This document shows, piece after piece, positions 1-9,290 of a stretch of DNA of 64,000 nt (its first letter is position 1; each line of letters begins with the position of its first letter). Made by a program: the position numbers and the translations under genes. Below the pieces are notes generated by a model. That model was not told the DNA's origin. It searched no databases and was given only the letters and a program-made list of their open reading frames with translations. The stretch comes from JAAYAY01 sp963674575 (GTDB taxonomy: Bacteria > Planctomycetota > Planctomycetia > Pirellulales > Thermoguttaceae). The stretch lies in NCBI GenBank assembly GCA_963674575.2, contig CAXXQT010000010.1:248001-312000 (forward strand), written 5' to 3'.

Positions 1-3000
1 TCGATGCCGTCGCCGTTGAAGTCGCCCACCACCGGCAGGTCGTGCTCACCGCCGAAGCCCTCGATGAAATCATCGGCCGCAGTCCAGCGTCCGTCGCCAT
101 CGGTATCAAGATACCAGGTGCCGGCTCGGTACAGCCCGATGTTGGCCACACCGTCGCCGTTCCAGTCCCCTGAAATAGCCCGGTCACCCGAACTGCCGTA
201 CTGGAACACGTGATCGATCACGTCGGACCGGATCACTCCGTCCGCCGCCTGCTTCATCAGACGTCGCGCCGTGGCAGCGTAGCGTTGTTCCGGCGGGACG
301 TTCTTCATAGCGTCTTCGGACCGGTTCGCCACGTCGGGCAACCCCGGCTCGTGGCGAATGGCCAGATCGTCCCGTTGCCACGCCGGACCAAAGATGCCAA
401 TGTCCGTTTTCCCGTCCCCGTCCCAGTCGCCGGCTACCGGTTGGTCGCCCACCGTGCCCAGGCGGGCCCAGAGGTCGCCGTCATCCCAATAGCCGTTTCC
501 GTTGAGATCGAAGAACCACACTCCATCGCGGAAAACGGCGATCTCATCCACGCCATCGCCGTTGAAGTCGCCGACAACGGGGAAACCACCTTCCACTCCG
601 AACACGGCCTGGCCCATCTCGTTGCCTTCCGAATCGGCAAAGGTCCAACGTCCGGCGTCCACCGAGCTTCCCGTCCACGTGAGCGGATCGAAGAACACTG
701 CTTGCGCCGCAAGCAAATCCTCCTCCGTCGCTTCGCCGCCGTCTTCTCGAGGTTTTCCGGCATTGATCACGCTGAGGTGCCAGGTGTAACGGGGGACGAG
801 CCCCGCGCCGCCGTACATCGTGGTGCTCTTCCAGTGGGTCGCCCCGGGGGAATAGAGCACAGCCGCGGGCGCCGCCGGATCGCCGCCCCTCGCCGAAGGA
901 GCCGGGAGCGGATCGGTCCGCGAAGGCGGATCGATCGGCGGAATGTACGGGTTCGTTTCCGTAACGCGAACCTCGCTGAAGTTGTAGGAGGTGGCACTCT
1001 CGCCCAGGGCCAGGGGAATCCGCACAATGGCGTCGTTTTCCGGATCGATTGCCAGTTGGCTCAGGATAAGCTGGTCCAGTTCCTCGTGGGGATTGACGGC
1101 CATGCCGCCATTCGTACCCGGCGTGTCGATGCCGTCGGTGTAGTCGTCCGGATGGACCTCGATCACCGTGTATGTGCCCGGGTAGAGATTCGTGAACTCG
1201 TAGTAGCCGTTCGCGTCGGTCGTGGTCGTGATCTCGTTGCCGTCGTCGTCCAGCAGGGGCGCTCCGCTACCATCGCCGAGTTGCAGCACGACTCCCTCGA
1301 TCGGCGCGTCGTCCGAGGTGAACGTGCCGTCGCGGTAGTCGCTCGCGTCGGTGAACTCCTCACCCTCGGCAAGGCGGATGACGTCCCCGTCCTGGAAGAC
1401 ATAGCCCGAGATGCTCGCCGGGACGGCCTCGCAGAAGTTGTATTCGACGGCGTCGACTCCCGCGCCGAGCGTCACTTCGGTGATGATATCCTCGCCAGCG
1501 GTACCGCCTTCGGACCCCTCGTGAGTCTCGCCCTGGAGGTAGCCGTCGGGCTGGATTTCCTCGACGCCGTAAACGCCCGGTTCCAGGTCGCTGAACAGGT
1601 ATTCGCCGTTGGAGTCCGTCGTGGTCGAGGCGATGCGGCTCCCGGAGGAATCGAGGAGGTAGATGGTAACGCCTTCCAGGAGCGGCTCGTTGTCGTCGAG
1701 TTCGCAGTCGCCGTCGAGTTCGCCGTGGACGACGCCGGCGATGCTGGCCGGGGGCAGTTCGCCGAAGTTGTAGTTCTTGCCGTTGAGGCCCACGTCCAGG
1801 ACCGCTCCGGTGATCTTGTCGCCCGGATTGGTCGCCGTCCCTCCGGCCGTGCCCGCCGCATCGAGGCCGTCATAGTACCCGTCGGGCTGTGCTTCCGACA
1901 CCCCGTAGGTTGCATTCGGCTCCAGGTTGTCGAACTCGTAGAATCCGGACGAATTTGTCACCGCGGTGGAGCCGGTCGCGTTGCCGTCGGCATCGAGCAG
2001 GCTGACCGTCACTCCGGCGATTGCACTTTCGCCGCTGTCGCGGACGCCGTCGTTGTCGAGATCCTCATACACATATCCCGACAGGCTCACCGGCTCCAAT
2101 TCGTAGAAGTTGTAGCTCGTGGCCGTGGTCCCGCTGATCAGGGTGATTTCGGTAATCGTATCCGGATCTTCGAGCGTGCCGCCGGCACTGCCCACTTCGT
2201 CGCTTCCGTCGTAGTAGTCGTCGGGCTGGGTCTCGGTGACCGTGTAGGTGCCCGGCTTCAGGTTCGTGAATTCGTAGCGTCCCGCAGCGTTGGTCGTGGT
2301 CGAGTCGACGAGCGTTCCCGAACTATTGAAGAGTTCGACGGTCACGCCTTCGAGCAATGTTTCGCCCGTGTCGTAAGCCCCGTCCCCGTCCGTGTCGACG
2401 CTGACTCGTCCGCTGAGGCTGCTGGGGATGATCTCGCAGAAGTTGTACTCGACGGCATCGGTGCCGCCCGCAAGAGCAATGTCGATGATGGAGTCGGGAG
2501 CCAACAGCGAGCCGCCCTCGCTGCCCACGCTTTCGCTGCCATCGAAGTAGCCATCCGGCTGAACCTCTTCCACGCCGTAGGTGCCAGGCGTCAGATCGGT
2601 GAACTCGTACTCACCGTTGGCGTCGGTCACGGTGCTCGCGACCTGGTTGCCCGATTCATCAAGCAGGTAGATCGTGACTCCTTCGAGCAGCGGCTCGCCC
2701 GCATCATACTGGCAGTCGCCGTCCAGATCAGCCGAGACCAGCCCGCGGATCGTGCTTGGCGGAATCTCGCAGAAGTTGTATTCCACGGCCTCGGTTCCGG
2801 AGATCAGCACGATATCGGCGATCACATCGTTTTCATCGTTGGTGCCGCCTTCGCTGCCGATGTGGTCGGCGCCGTCCAGGTAGCCGTCCGGCTGGATCTC
2901 CTCGACGCCGTAGGTACCGGGTTCCAGGCCGGTGAACGAGTATTCTCCATCCCCGTTGGTGGTCGTGCTATCGATCCGGTTTCCGCTGCTGTCGAGCAGG

Positions 3001-4859
3001 TAGATGGTCACGCCTTCGAGGTACGGTTCCCCCTCATCGTGCTCGCAGTCGCCGTCCAGGTCGGCGCCTACGCGCCCGCGGATGCTCGCGGGAATGATTT
3101 CGCAGAAGTCATACCCCGTGGCGGCGGTGCCGCTCACGAGGGTGATGTCGATGATCGAATCGGGCGAGAGCCTCGTGCCGCCAGCGGTTCCCACGGTATC
3201 GCCGCCATCGTAGTAGTCGTCCGGCTGCACTTCCTCGACCGAGTAGACTCCCGGGGCCAGGCCGTCGAACTGGTAACGCCCGTCCGAGTCGGTCGTGGTC
3301 GTGTCGAGCAGGGTCCCCGACGCGTCGCGCAGGTAGACCGTCACTCCCGCCAGCGGAATGTCGCCCGTGCTTCGGAATACATCTCCGTCAGCGTCAGCCA
3401 CGACCTGCCCGGAGATGGAACTCGGCACGAGTTCGCCGAAGTCGTAGTTTTCGCCCTCGGTGCCGCTGAGCAGTTGGATGCCGGTAATCGAGTCGCCGGG
3501 ATTCTGGGCCGTGCCGCCCGCCGTTCCCGCGGCGTCGAGACCGTCGAGATAGCCGCTGGGGGTCGTTTCCTCGACACGCCACTGGCCCGGTCGCAGGTTC
3601 GTGAAGGACCACGAACCGTCCGAGGCGGTTGTCGTGGTGAGAGTCTCGGCCACGGTGCCGTCCGACGCGATGCGGATCGCGCGAACCGTCACGCTTCCGA
3701 TTCCCGTCTCTGTCGAATCGTACGTGCCATCGTTGTCGGCGTCGTGGTAGACATGGCCGCTCAACTGGGCGGGGGCCGCTTCGGCAAAGTCATTGTCCAC
3801 GCTGTCTTCGCCGCCGAGCAGTTCGATGCCGGTAATCGTGTCTTCATCGAGGACGGACCCGCGAGTCGATCCGCTTACCGTGCCGGCGGTGGCGCCCACG
3901 CTGTAGTATCCGCTGGGCTGGGTTTCGACAACGCGATAGGTTCCCGGCAGCAGGTCGTCGAAGGAATAGTCGCCGTTGGCGTCGGTAACGGTTGTTTCGC
4001 CCGTATCCGCATACTGGCCGCCCACCAGTTGCTGCAACGAGAGGGTCACGCCCTGGATTCCCGACTCGCCGCTGTCCTGCGAGTTGTCCAGATCGATGTC
4101 GTCATAAACGGTGCCGCTGATCGAGATCGGTAGCGGGGTCTGCTCCAATTCAACGATGGCCCCCGCCGTCTGGTCTTCCTGGGACTCTTCGCCCGAGCCA
4201 CCGTAGTTGTCGGGCGGCAGATTCAACCCCGAGGCGGTAAGCTTGGCATCGTAGGCGTCCCAGAAAATATCGCTGCCCGTCTGGTCGTAGTAGTGGGGAG
4301 CCGAAAAGGTGGCGATGAGCTGCGAGCCTTCAAACTCGGCGCCTTCGGCGACGGGGTTGTCCGTGAGGTAACCCTTCTCGTCCACATCGACGGAGAAACG
4401 CAGGGTCTCTCCGGCGTCGAAACCGCTGAAGGTGAAGGTCAGGGTCGTTCCACCGTCGTCGAGGTCGACGCCCACGACGGTGAAGCCCGTGCTTTCGAGG
4501 ACCTGGAGGGCCACGGCACCGGAAACACCAAGGCCGCCCGTCTCCGGGTCGAAGAACGTGTCGACGGCGTCGAGGCCGTCGCCGGCCTTGTCGGTTTCGA
4601 TCGTCAGTTCGACCAGTTCCGTATTGTCGGCTCCGCCTTCCCAGGTGATCTCGAACACGTCTCCGGAACTATCGGCGCCGATGCCGTCCTCCAGGTAGAC
4701 GGCACCGATCTGGATCGGGCTGACCGAGAGAAGCCAGCGCTGTTCGATCTGCTCGAAGCGGCAGATGCGTCCCGTGCGGGAGCCGCCGGAAACCTGGCTG
4801 GATTGTCCCGGGGCACGCCGTGCATGCCGCCACGCGTAGAAGTCTTGAAGCAAACCCAC
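1..4859 (-). CDS. Giant Sdr/Cna-B-type repeat surface protein, 3' end outside the window
   Basis: No stop was met on the minus strand from a GTG at 4859 to the window edge, giving about 1,619 residues with the C-terminus missing. The GTG sits 6 nt after a GGAGG ribosome-binding site. Residues 34-45 read RFEQIEQRWLLS, the planctomycete N-terminal LEPR-like motif of exported proteins. From about residue 244 to 1,300 there are nine tandem SdrD B-like/prealbumin-like domains of about 112 residues. Typical elements are DxDxDGxxD, LEGVTIYLLD and GTYGVEEIQPDGY. Two blocks of FG-GAP/VCBS-like GDFNGDGxD repeats follow (about 1,414-1,500 and 1,549 to the edge). A calcium-binding cell-surface or secreted adhesive role is inferred. 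It lies 133 nt downstream of the WD40 gene on the same strand. Confidence 0.88.
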   Translation of the reverse strand, partial: MGLLQDFYAWRHARRAPGQSSQVSGGSRTGRICRFEQIEQRWLLSVSPIQIGAVYLEDGIGADSSGDVFEITWEGGADNTELVELTIETDKAGDGLDAVDTFFDPETGGLGVSGAVALQVLESTGFTVVGVDLDDGGTTLTFTFSGFDAGETLRFSVDVDEKGYLTDNPVAEGAEFEGSQLIATFSAPHYYDQTGSDIFWDAYDAKLTASGLNLPPDNYGGSGEESQEDQTAGAIVELEQTPLPISISGTVYDDIDLDNSQDSGESGIQGVTLSLQQLVGGQYADTGETTVTDANGDYSFDDLLPGTYRVVETQPSGYYSVGATAGTVSGSTRGSVLDEDTITGIELLGGEDSVDNDFAEAAPAQLSGHVYHDADNDGTYDSTETGIGSVTVRAIRIASDGTVAETLTTTTASDGSWSFTNLRPGQWRVEETTPSGYLDGLDAAGTAGGTAQNPGDSITGIQLLSGTEGENYDFGELVPSSISGQVVADADGDVFRSTGDIPLAGVTVYLRDASGTLLDTTTTDSDGRYQFDGLAPGVYSVEEVQPDDYYDGGDTVGTAGGTRLSPDSIIDITLVSGTAATGYDFCEIIPASIRGRVGADLDGDCEHDEGEPYLEGVTIYLLDSSGNRIDSTTTNGDGEYSFTGLEPGTYGVEEIQPDGYLDGADHIGSEGGTNDENDVIADIVLISGTEAVEYNFCEIPPSTIRGLVSADLDGDCQYDAGEPLLEGVTIYLLDESGNQVASTVTDANGEYEFTDLTPGTYGVEEVQPDGYFDGSESVGSEGGSLLAPDSIIDIALAGGTDAVEYNFCEIIPSSLSGRVSVDTDGDGAYDTGETLLEGVTVELFNSSGTLVDSTTTNAAGRYEFTNLKPGTYTVTETQPDDYYDGSDEVGSAGGTLEDPDTITEITLISGTTATSYNFYELEPVSLSGYVYEDLDNDGVRDSGESAIAGVTVSLLDADGNATGSTAVTNSSGFYEFDNLEPNATYGVSEAQPDGYYDGLDAAGTAGGTATNPGDKITGAVLDVGLNGKNYNFGELPPASIAGVVHGELDGDCELDDNEPLLEGVTIYLLDSSGSRIASTTTDSNGEYLFSDLEPGVYGVEEIQPDGYLQGETHEGSEGGTAGEDIITEVTLGAGVDAVEYNFCEAVPASISGYVFQDGDVIRLAEGEEFTDASDYRDGTFTSDDAPIEGVVLQLGDGSGAPLLDDDGNEITTTTDANGYYEFTNLYPGTYTVIEVHPDDYTDGIDTPGTNGGMAVNPHEELDQLILSQLAIDPENDAIVRIPLALGESATSYNFSEVRVTETNPYIPPIDPPSRTDPLPAPSARGGDPAAPAAVLYSPGATHWKSTTMYGGAGLVPRYTWHLSVINAGKPREDGGEATEEDLLAAQAVFFDPLTWTGSSVDAGRWTFADSEGNEMGQAVFGVEGGFPVVGDFNGDGVDEIAVFRDGVWFFDLNGNGYWDDGDLWARLGTVGDQPVAGDWDGDGKTDIGIFGPAWQRDDLAIRHEPGLPDVANRSEDAMKNVPPEQRYAATARRLMKQAADGVIRSDVIDHVFQYGSSGDRAISGDWNGDGVANIGLYRAGTWYLDTDGDGRWTAADDFIEGFGGEHDLPVVGDFNGDGI

Positions 4860-4992
4860 GGACTACCTCCATGCAGTCGATCTGGCAAACTTGTGCCAAG
4901 TGAAGTCGCGATTCCAGGGTTCTGGCCCGGGGGGGGGTGGAACTCGCAAGACCTCACGTTGTTCTGCCCTCAAGTTGTGGTTCAACAGTCTC

Positions 4993-5982
4993 TCACGGTG
5001 CGATCGTCCAGAAGCGAACGGTTGTGTCGTAACTTCCCGAAATCAAACGCTGGCCGGCCGGGTCGAATGCGAGGGTCGTCACGGATCCGGTATGCCCGAC
5101 CAGTTGAAGGACTTCGCTGCCTGACGCGGTATCCCAAAGGCGAATCGTGTTGTAGCTTCCACCGCTCACAAGCTGGTTGGGGGAGCAATAGGTCAGGGCC
5201 TTGATCTTGCCCGGGCGCGAGGGCAAGGTCCCCGCAAGGCTTCCGCTTCTCATGTCCCACAACGAGATCCGGTCGCCGACTCCGCCGGATGCCAGTTGGC
5301 CTCCGTCGCCGCGAAAGGCCAGGGCCTCCACCGTGCGTCCGTCTCCGGGAAGGTCGCGCGCGGTACCGAGCCCGTCGAGGGACAGGAGTCGGATTCTCCC
5401 TCCCGTGCCGGATGCGGCCAGAAGTTGCCCGTCCGGCGTAAAGGCAATTGCCCGCACGTCCCGGTCGGCAGCTTCCACGGTCTGGAGCACCTCGCCAGTG
5501 GCCACGTCAAACAGGCGGAGATTGCGTTCAAACCCGCCTGCGGCCAGGGTGCGCCCGTCGGGGGAGAACTCGACCGTCATCAGCGCAGCGGGGCACCGGG
5601 GCAACTCGCCGGTTCGCTGACCGGTCTCCGGATCCCAAAGGAGAATCTGCCGGTCCTGGCCTGCGGTGGCCAGAACGCGTCCCGCAGGACTGAAAGTGCA
5701 GGCTCGAATCCAATCGAGATGCCCCTCCAAGCGGTGGAGGAGCGAACCGGTCCGGGCGTCCCAGATCCGCACGAGGTGATCGTCGCCTGCCGTGGCTAGG
5801 AAGCGTCCGGAAGGATCGAGAGCCAACTCGGAAATGACCGGTTTCGTAATCCGTCCTGGTGTTTCATTAAGGGCCAAAGTCCTTGCCGGACCAACCTGGG
5901 CGACAGTCTGCCCCTGGGCTTCCCAGGCGAAACAGAGCGAGGCGGCAAGTATTGCCCCCTTCCATAGACGGGTATTGAACAT
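4993..5982 (-). CDS. Secreted seven-bladed WD40 repeat protein
   Basis: This 329-residue protein has a hydrophobic signal peptide (residues about 5-25, ending near AQG) and then seven WD40 repeats. Examples are FLATAGDDHLVRIWD, LVSGGSYNTIRLWD and LISGSYDTTVRFW. Seven repeats make one complete beta-propeller, so it is probably a protein-protein interaction scaffold in the periplasm or on the surface. The ATG at 5982 was chosen over an in-frame GTG at 5991 because GAGAGG lies about 8 nt before it. Export of WD40 proteins is common in planctomycetes. Its specific partner is unknown. It could be co-transcribed with the Sdr-type gene downstream. Confidence 0.88.
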   Translation of the reverse strand: MFNTRLWKGAILAASLCFAWEAQGQTVAQVGPARTLALNETPGRITKPVISELALDPSGRFLATAGDDHLVRIWDARTGSLLHRLEGHLDWIRACTFSPAGRVLATAGQDRQILLWDPETGQRTGELPRCPAALMTVEFSPDGRTLAAGGFERNLRLFDVATGEVLQTVEAADRDVRAIAFTPDGQLLAASGTGGRIRLLSLDGLGTARDLPGDGRTVEALAFRGDGGQLASGGVGDRISLWDMRSGSLAGTLPSRPGKIKALTYCSPNQLVSGGSYNTIRLWDTASGSEVLQLVGHTGSVTTLAFDPAGQRLISGSYDTTVRFWTIAP

Positions 5983-6199
5983 GCTGCCCACCTCTCACTT
6001 CTGCGGCGCAGTTTTCATTTCTGTGGGGCGGAATGGACTTGCCGGACTGTGCGTTAAGTGCTTTTAGATAAGGACTTAAGGCTTGCTCGGGATCTCGTGA
6101 AAGGCCCGAAATGCCCCGGCGCAGTTTTTCCGCTAATGCCAGTTGTTCCTGTTTATCGGCCGATGCGTCCAGAAACACGAACGACTTTTCAGGAATTAC

Positions 6200-8776
6200 T
6201 CAACGTCGGACTTGAACGCTCCGCACCGGTTCCGTGGCGCTGGCATAGCGAACAGGAGGAAGGGCCACGGGACCCGCCACCGGCGTGGTCGGCATCGGGG
6301 CATCAACCGCGGCATCTACGTTCGGAAGAGGATGAATCAAGTTCACTGTCTTGATCCGATCGCTTGTGACCGGGCCCGGATCAATCCATTGCCCGTGCTG
6401 ATCCAACTGCATCGTGCCGAGGTCGAAGTCGAGGTTCATTCGCTGAACTTCATAGTTCACCCAGATCGACAGGAAGTTATTCTGGGCACTCAAGAGAGAT
6501 TGGAGAGCTTCCTGGACGTCACGAGCCGTGGTGGCCCCCACGCTGCTGCCCTTGGCCGGCGGCTCGGTGAGTTGCAATCGGGTCATGTCCGTACGGACGA
6601 TGGCGACGAAGACAGCCGCTCGGCGTACTTCGAAATCGATCTGGCTCAAGCGAATCGTCCGGATCGCATCTCGCAAGCTTTGCTGGACCAGGTCCTCGAA
6701 GATATAGTACTCCCGCCGGGTTCGTTGATAGTTGATCAACGCCCGCCGATAGGTGTTTCGTTCCTGAAGACGTGTGAGAGGCGCGTCGAATTCGAGGCCT
6801 ACGTTCAACGTTCCGGTCGTGTTGTTCACGTGTGGGCTGCCGAAGAGGTTGCTCGAAAGCGGATCGACCCGACCCTCGACCACCACATCCAGATCGCTCT
6901 TGAGGTCGTTTGCGGCGACCTCGATCAGGCGCCACTGGTCAACCACGGCGGCCCGGGCATTCATCCAGTCGCGACGATTCACCCGAGCAATGTCGAAGGC
7001 CTCCTCGGCACTCAGTTCGATCGGAATCAATGTCACCGTGTCGAGCCGGGCACGGGCCTCGATCAGCGAAAGCTCCAGCAGTTCGTCGTAGAGTTCGGTG
7101 AACACGTCGACGAGGAGCAAACGGGCCTCGCCGCTCATCACAGCGGAATTCTGGGCGTCGGTCTGGCGAATGCTCTCAATCGACTGGATCTGCGTGAAGG
7201 TCGCTGTTAGCTTCGTTTTCAGCTTCTCGAAGTCGGCCTGCAGCGCTTCCAGGCGGGCACGGAGAGCGACGGTGCTGAAGATGTTCTTGTCGATCTGCCC
7301 GGACTGGGCTTCCGGACGAGCCGCCAGCATCTCGAGGTTGGCAAACCGATCGGGAAGGGCTGCCTCGAAATTCCGGATGTCCTGGTCCACCATCTTCACG
7401 AGTTCCAGGCAGTGCTCGCGTGCGGGCCCGAGCTCGTTATACCACTGGACCTTGAGGGCCGGATGCGTGGCGTCGTCGCGGAACAACTGAAGCAGTTCGT
7501 TCATCACGTCCTGGGTTTCAGTCAACTGCGGATCGATCAGATCGAAGCGGTGAAGCAGGGGGTCTTCGATCCGCACCTTGAGGTCGGGAGGAAGCCCGAG
7601 CGAGACCTTGAAGTTGTCGAGTCGCTCCTCGTAGTCGGCCCGCTCGGAGAGCAGATCGCTTTGCGAGTCGTAGAGCGACTGCCGAATCAGTTCGACCTGG
7701 GACTTGGGCTTCACCCGGTTTGCTTCGAACAGGGCTTCCATTTGATAGAGGCTGTCCTGGTTGCCGGCAACGTTGGCTTCGAGGTTGCGGATACGCACCT
7801 GGCGTTCCAGCAGGCTCAGGAATCCGCCCGCGCTGGAACTGAATCCGCCGGAAACGGAAGGCAGCCCGACCCCGGAGGCGCTGGGCCCCTGAACGCCGGA
7901 ACGTCCGGCAATGACGGCGTTGTAGAAGCCGCGTCGATAACGCTCCATCTGCCGGATATTGGCCAACAGATCGCGTTCGGACTGCGTGAGGTCTTCCAAC
8001 ACGACCGCCCGACCCGCGGCTCGCAGCAAGGGCTGAACAAACGAGAACGTGAGCGGCGTGGTCACGCTGTAGGAATTGGGGCCCCCCAGTTCCCACACGA
8101 CCGAGTTGGCCACTCCGACGAGCAGGTCAGCGCCCGTTGCGAATCGCTTGCTCACCGAGATGGCCGCATCATTGTCAAACGCGCTGTCCGAGTTGGCAAC
8201 TCCACTCAAGGGCCCCGTCGTGCTGAAGAACGAATCGTTGCCGCCGAAGAACTGGGTGTCGAACTGGAAACGCTCGTAGGTCACGTCCAACGCCGAAAGA
8301 TACAGATCCTCCAACTCGGTTTGATAGTCTGGGGAGTGAAGCAAGGCAATCTGAACCGCCGCTCGCCGATCCAGAACGAGCACCCCGTCCTCGTTCACAG
8401 GAAGGTAGGCCCTCCAGCACGGATTGTCCCTGTAGGGAGTTGTGCCGTGGTCATCCCAGTGCTTGTAGCCTCTCATGCCGTCCACGCAGCGCATCAATTG
8501 ATGCGAGGTGGGATCGTCCACCGGCATGGGCGGGCAGTCGGGATTGTCCGGATCGTAGAATCGCGATTTCGGATTCGCGTTGATCGTGAAGTTGTCCATG
8601 GGCCAGCGGGGATCGCACGACCCCGACTCGACCAGACATTCGACCTCCCGATCTGCTCGAAGCCGATATTGGCTTCGGGAACAGCCAAGCATCCCTGTCG
8701 CCAGCAACACAAGGGCGACGGATACCACAAGGAAAGACCGGGCGCAGGGATAACTTCTCTCACCGGACTTGAGCAT
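6200..8776 (-). CDS. TolC-family outer-membrane efflux lipoprotein
   Basis: This 858-residue protein starts with a lipoprotein signal whose lipobox LGC places the lipidated cysteine at residue 32. The body holds long amphipathic helices with TolC-type features: LDRRAAVQIALLHSPDYQ near the start, SLGLPPDLKVRIEDPL in the middle and a second helical repeat towards the C-terminus. It is longer than Escherichia coli TolC (about 490 residues), as is usual for planctomycete members, which carry an extra N-terminal Cys-rich stretch. The ATG at 8776 follows GAGGA by 9 nt. It is predicted to form the outer-membrane channel of an RND or ABC export system. No inner-membrane or adaptor gene is next to it, so the substrate cannot be read from context. 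Confidence 0.85.
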   Translation of the reverse strand: MLKSGERSYPCARSFLVVSVALVLLATGMLGCSRSQYRLRADREVECLVESGSCDPRWPMDNFTINANPKSRFYDPDNPDCPPMPVDDPTSHQLMRCVDGMRGYKHWDDHGTTPYRDNPCWRAYLPVNEDGVLVLDRRAAVQIALLHSPDYQTELEDLYLSALDVTYERFQFDTQFFGGNDSFFSTTGPLSGVANSDSAFDNDAAISVSKRFATGADLLVGVANSVVWELGGPNSYSVTTPLTFSFVQPLLRAAGRAVVLEDLTQSERDLLANIRQMERYRRGFYNAVIAGRSGVQGPSASGVGLPSVSGGFSSSAGGFLSLLERQVRIRNLEANVAGNQDSLYQMEALFEANRVKPKSQVELIRQSLYDSQSDLLSERADYEERLDNFKVSLGLPPDLKVRIEDPLLHRFDLIDPQLTETQDVMNELLQLFRDDATHPALKVQWYNELGPAREHCLELVKMVDQDIRNFEAALPDRFANLEMLAARPEAQSGQIDKNIFSTVALRARLEALQADFEKLKTKLTATFTQIQSIESIRQTDAQNSAVMSGEARLLLVDVFTELYDELLELSLIEARARLDTVTLIPIELSAEEAFDIARVNRRDWMNARAAVVDQWRLIEVAANDLKSDLDVVVEGRVDPLSSNLFGSPHVNNTTGTLNVGLEFDAPLTRLQERNTYRRALINYQRTRREYYIFEDLVQQSLRDAIRTIRLSQIDFEVRRAAVFVAIVRTDMTRLQLTEPPAKGSSVGATTARDVQEALQSLLSAQNNFLSIWVNYEVQRMNLDFDLGTMQLDQHGQWIDPGPVTSDRIKTVNLIHPLPNVDAAVDAPMPTTPVAGPVALPPVRYASATEPVRSVQVRR

Positions 8777-9290
8777 GGGCGTACATCCTCAGACGGCGCA
8801 GCCGTCAGGGCGGAATCTGGGTCATGTCGCGAGTCGGAACGATTCTCAGGGGACGCAGACCGCCCCCATGAGAGCGGGTTTGATCGGCATTCTGTTCGCA
8901 GGCCCCACTCCCGATCGGGCGGGTGTTCCGATCGTGAGCGATTTGCGGGATGGCCACGAACTCGAACTCCGATCGCCACGGCGACCGATTCGACACGCGG
9001 GGGGGCTGATTGGTCCGATTTCTCGGGCCGCAACGGTTGCACCCCTCTACCCTATGGTTTTCGGTGGCCCGGATTCTCCTTCTTTAAGCATTGTGCGGGG
9101 GAGTCCGAAAGAAACGATTTGCCGAATCGTCGCAAGTACCAAGGAATAAAACAGTTAGCAAAAATGGCTTTGCCCTGGAGAAGCTTGACATTGGTTCCGA
9201 CCCGAAATAGGATCGAGATTACGGGATTCCGGGGTAAATCTCGCTTTTCTTTGCAGAAATCGCACAACTTCAGAAGTGATTTAGGACGCG
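8777..9290. other. Divergent intergenic region between the TolC gene and the coiled-coil membrane protein
   Basis: This stretch of 514 bases between divergent genes holds no ORF with coding character. The right half contains the clear plus-strand promoter at 9185-9213. No recognisable promoter for the minus-strand TolC gene was picked out. Confidence 0.6.
9185..9213 (+). promoter_or_regulatory. Sigma70-type promoter of the 9291 gene
   Basis: A consensus -35 box TTGACA (9185-9190) is followed after exactly 17 nt by TAGGAT (9208-9213). Transcription would start near 9220, leaving a leader of about 70 nt before the ATG at 9291. Confidence 0.7.

Noticed and set aside
210..4133. Very long plus-strand open frame across the Sdr-type gene
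   Set aside because: It is the antisense of nine repeats with strong periodic codon use on the minus strand, and its protein has low-complexity Val/Arg/Gly character without domains. The minus frame gives clean Sdr domains.
5867..6178. Minus-strand ORF between the TolC and WD40 genes
   Set aside because: Its first half looks faintly protein-like, but the second half overlaps the WD40 signal peptide in another frame and no ribosome-binding site precedes it.
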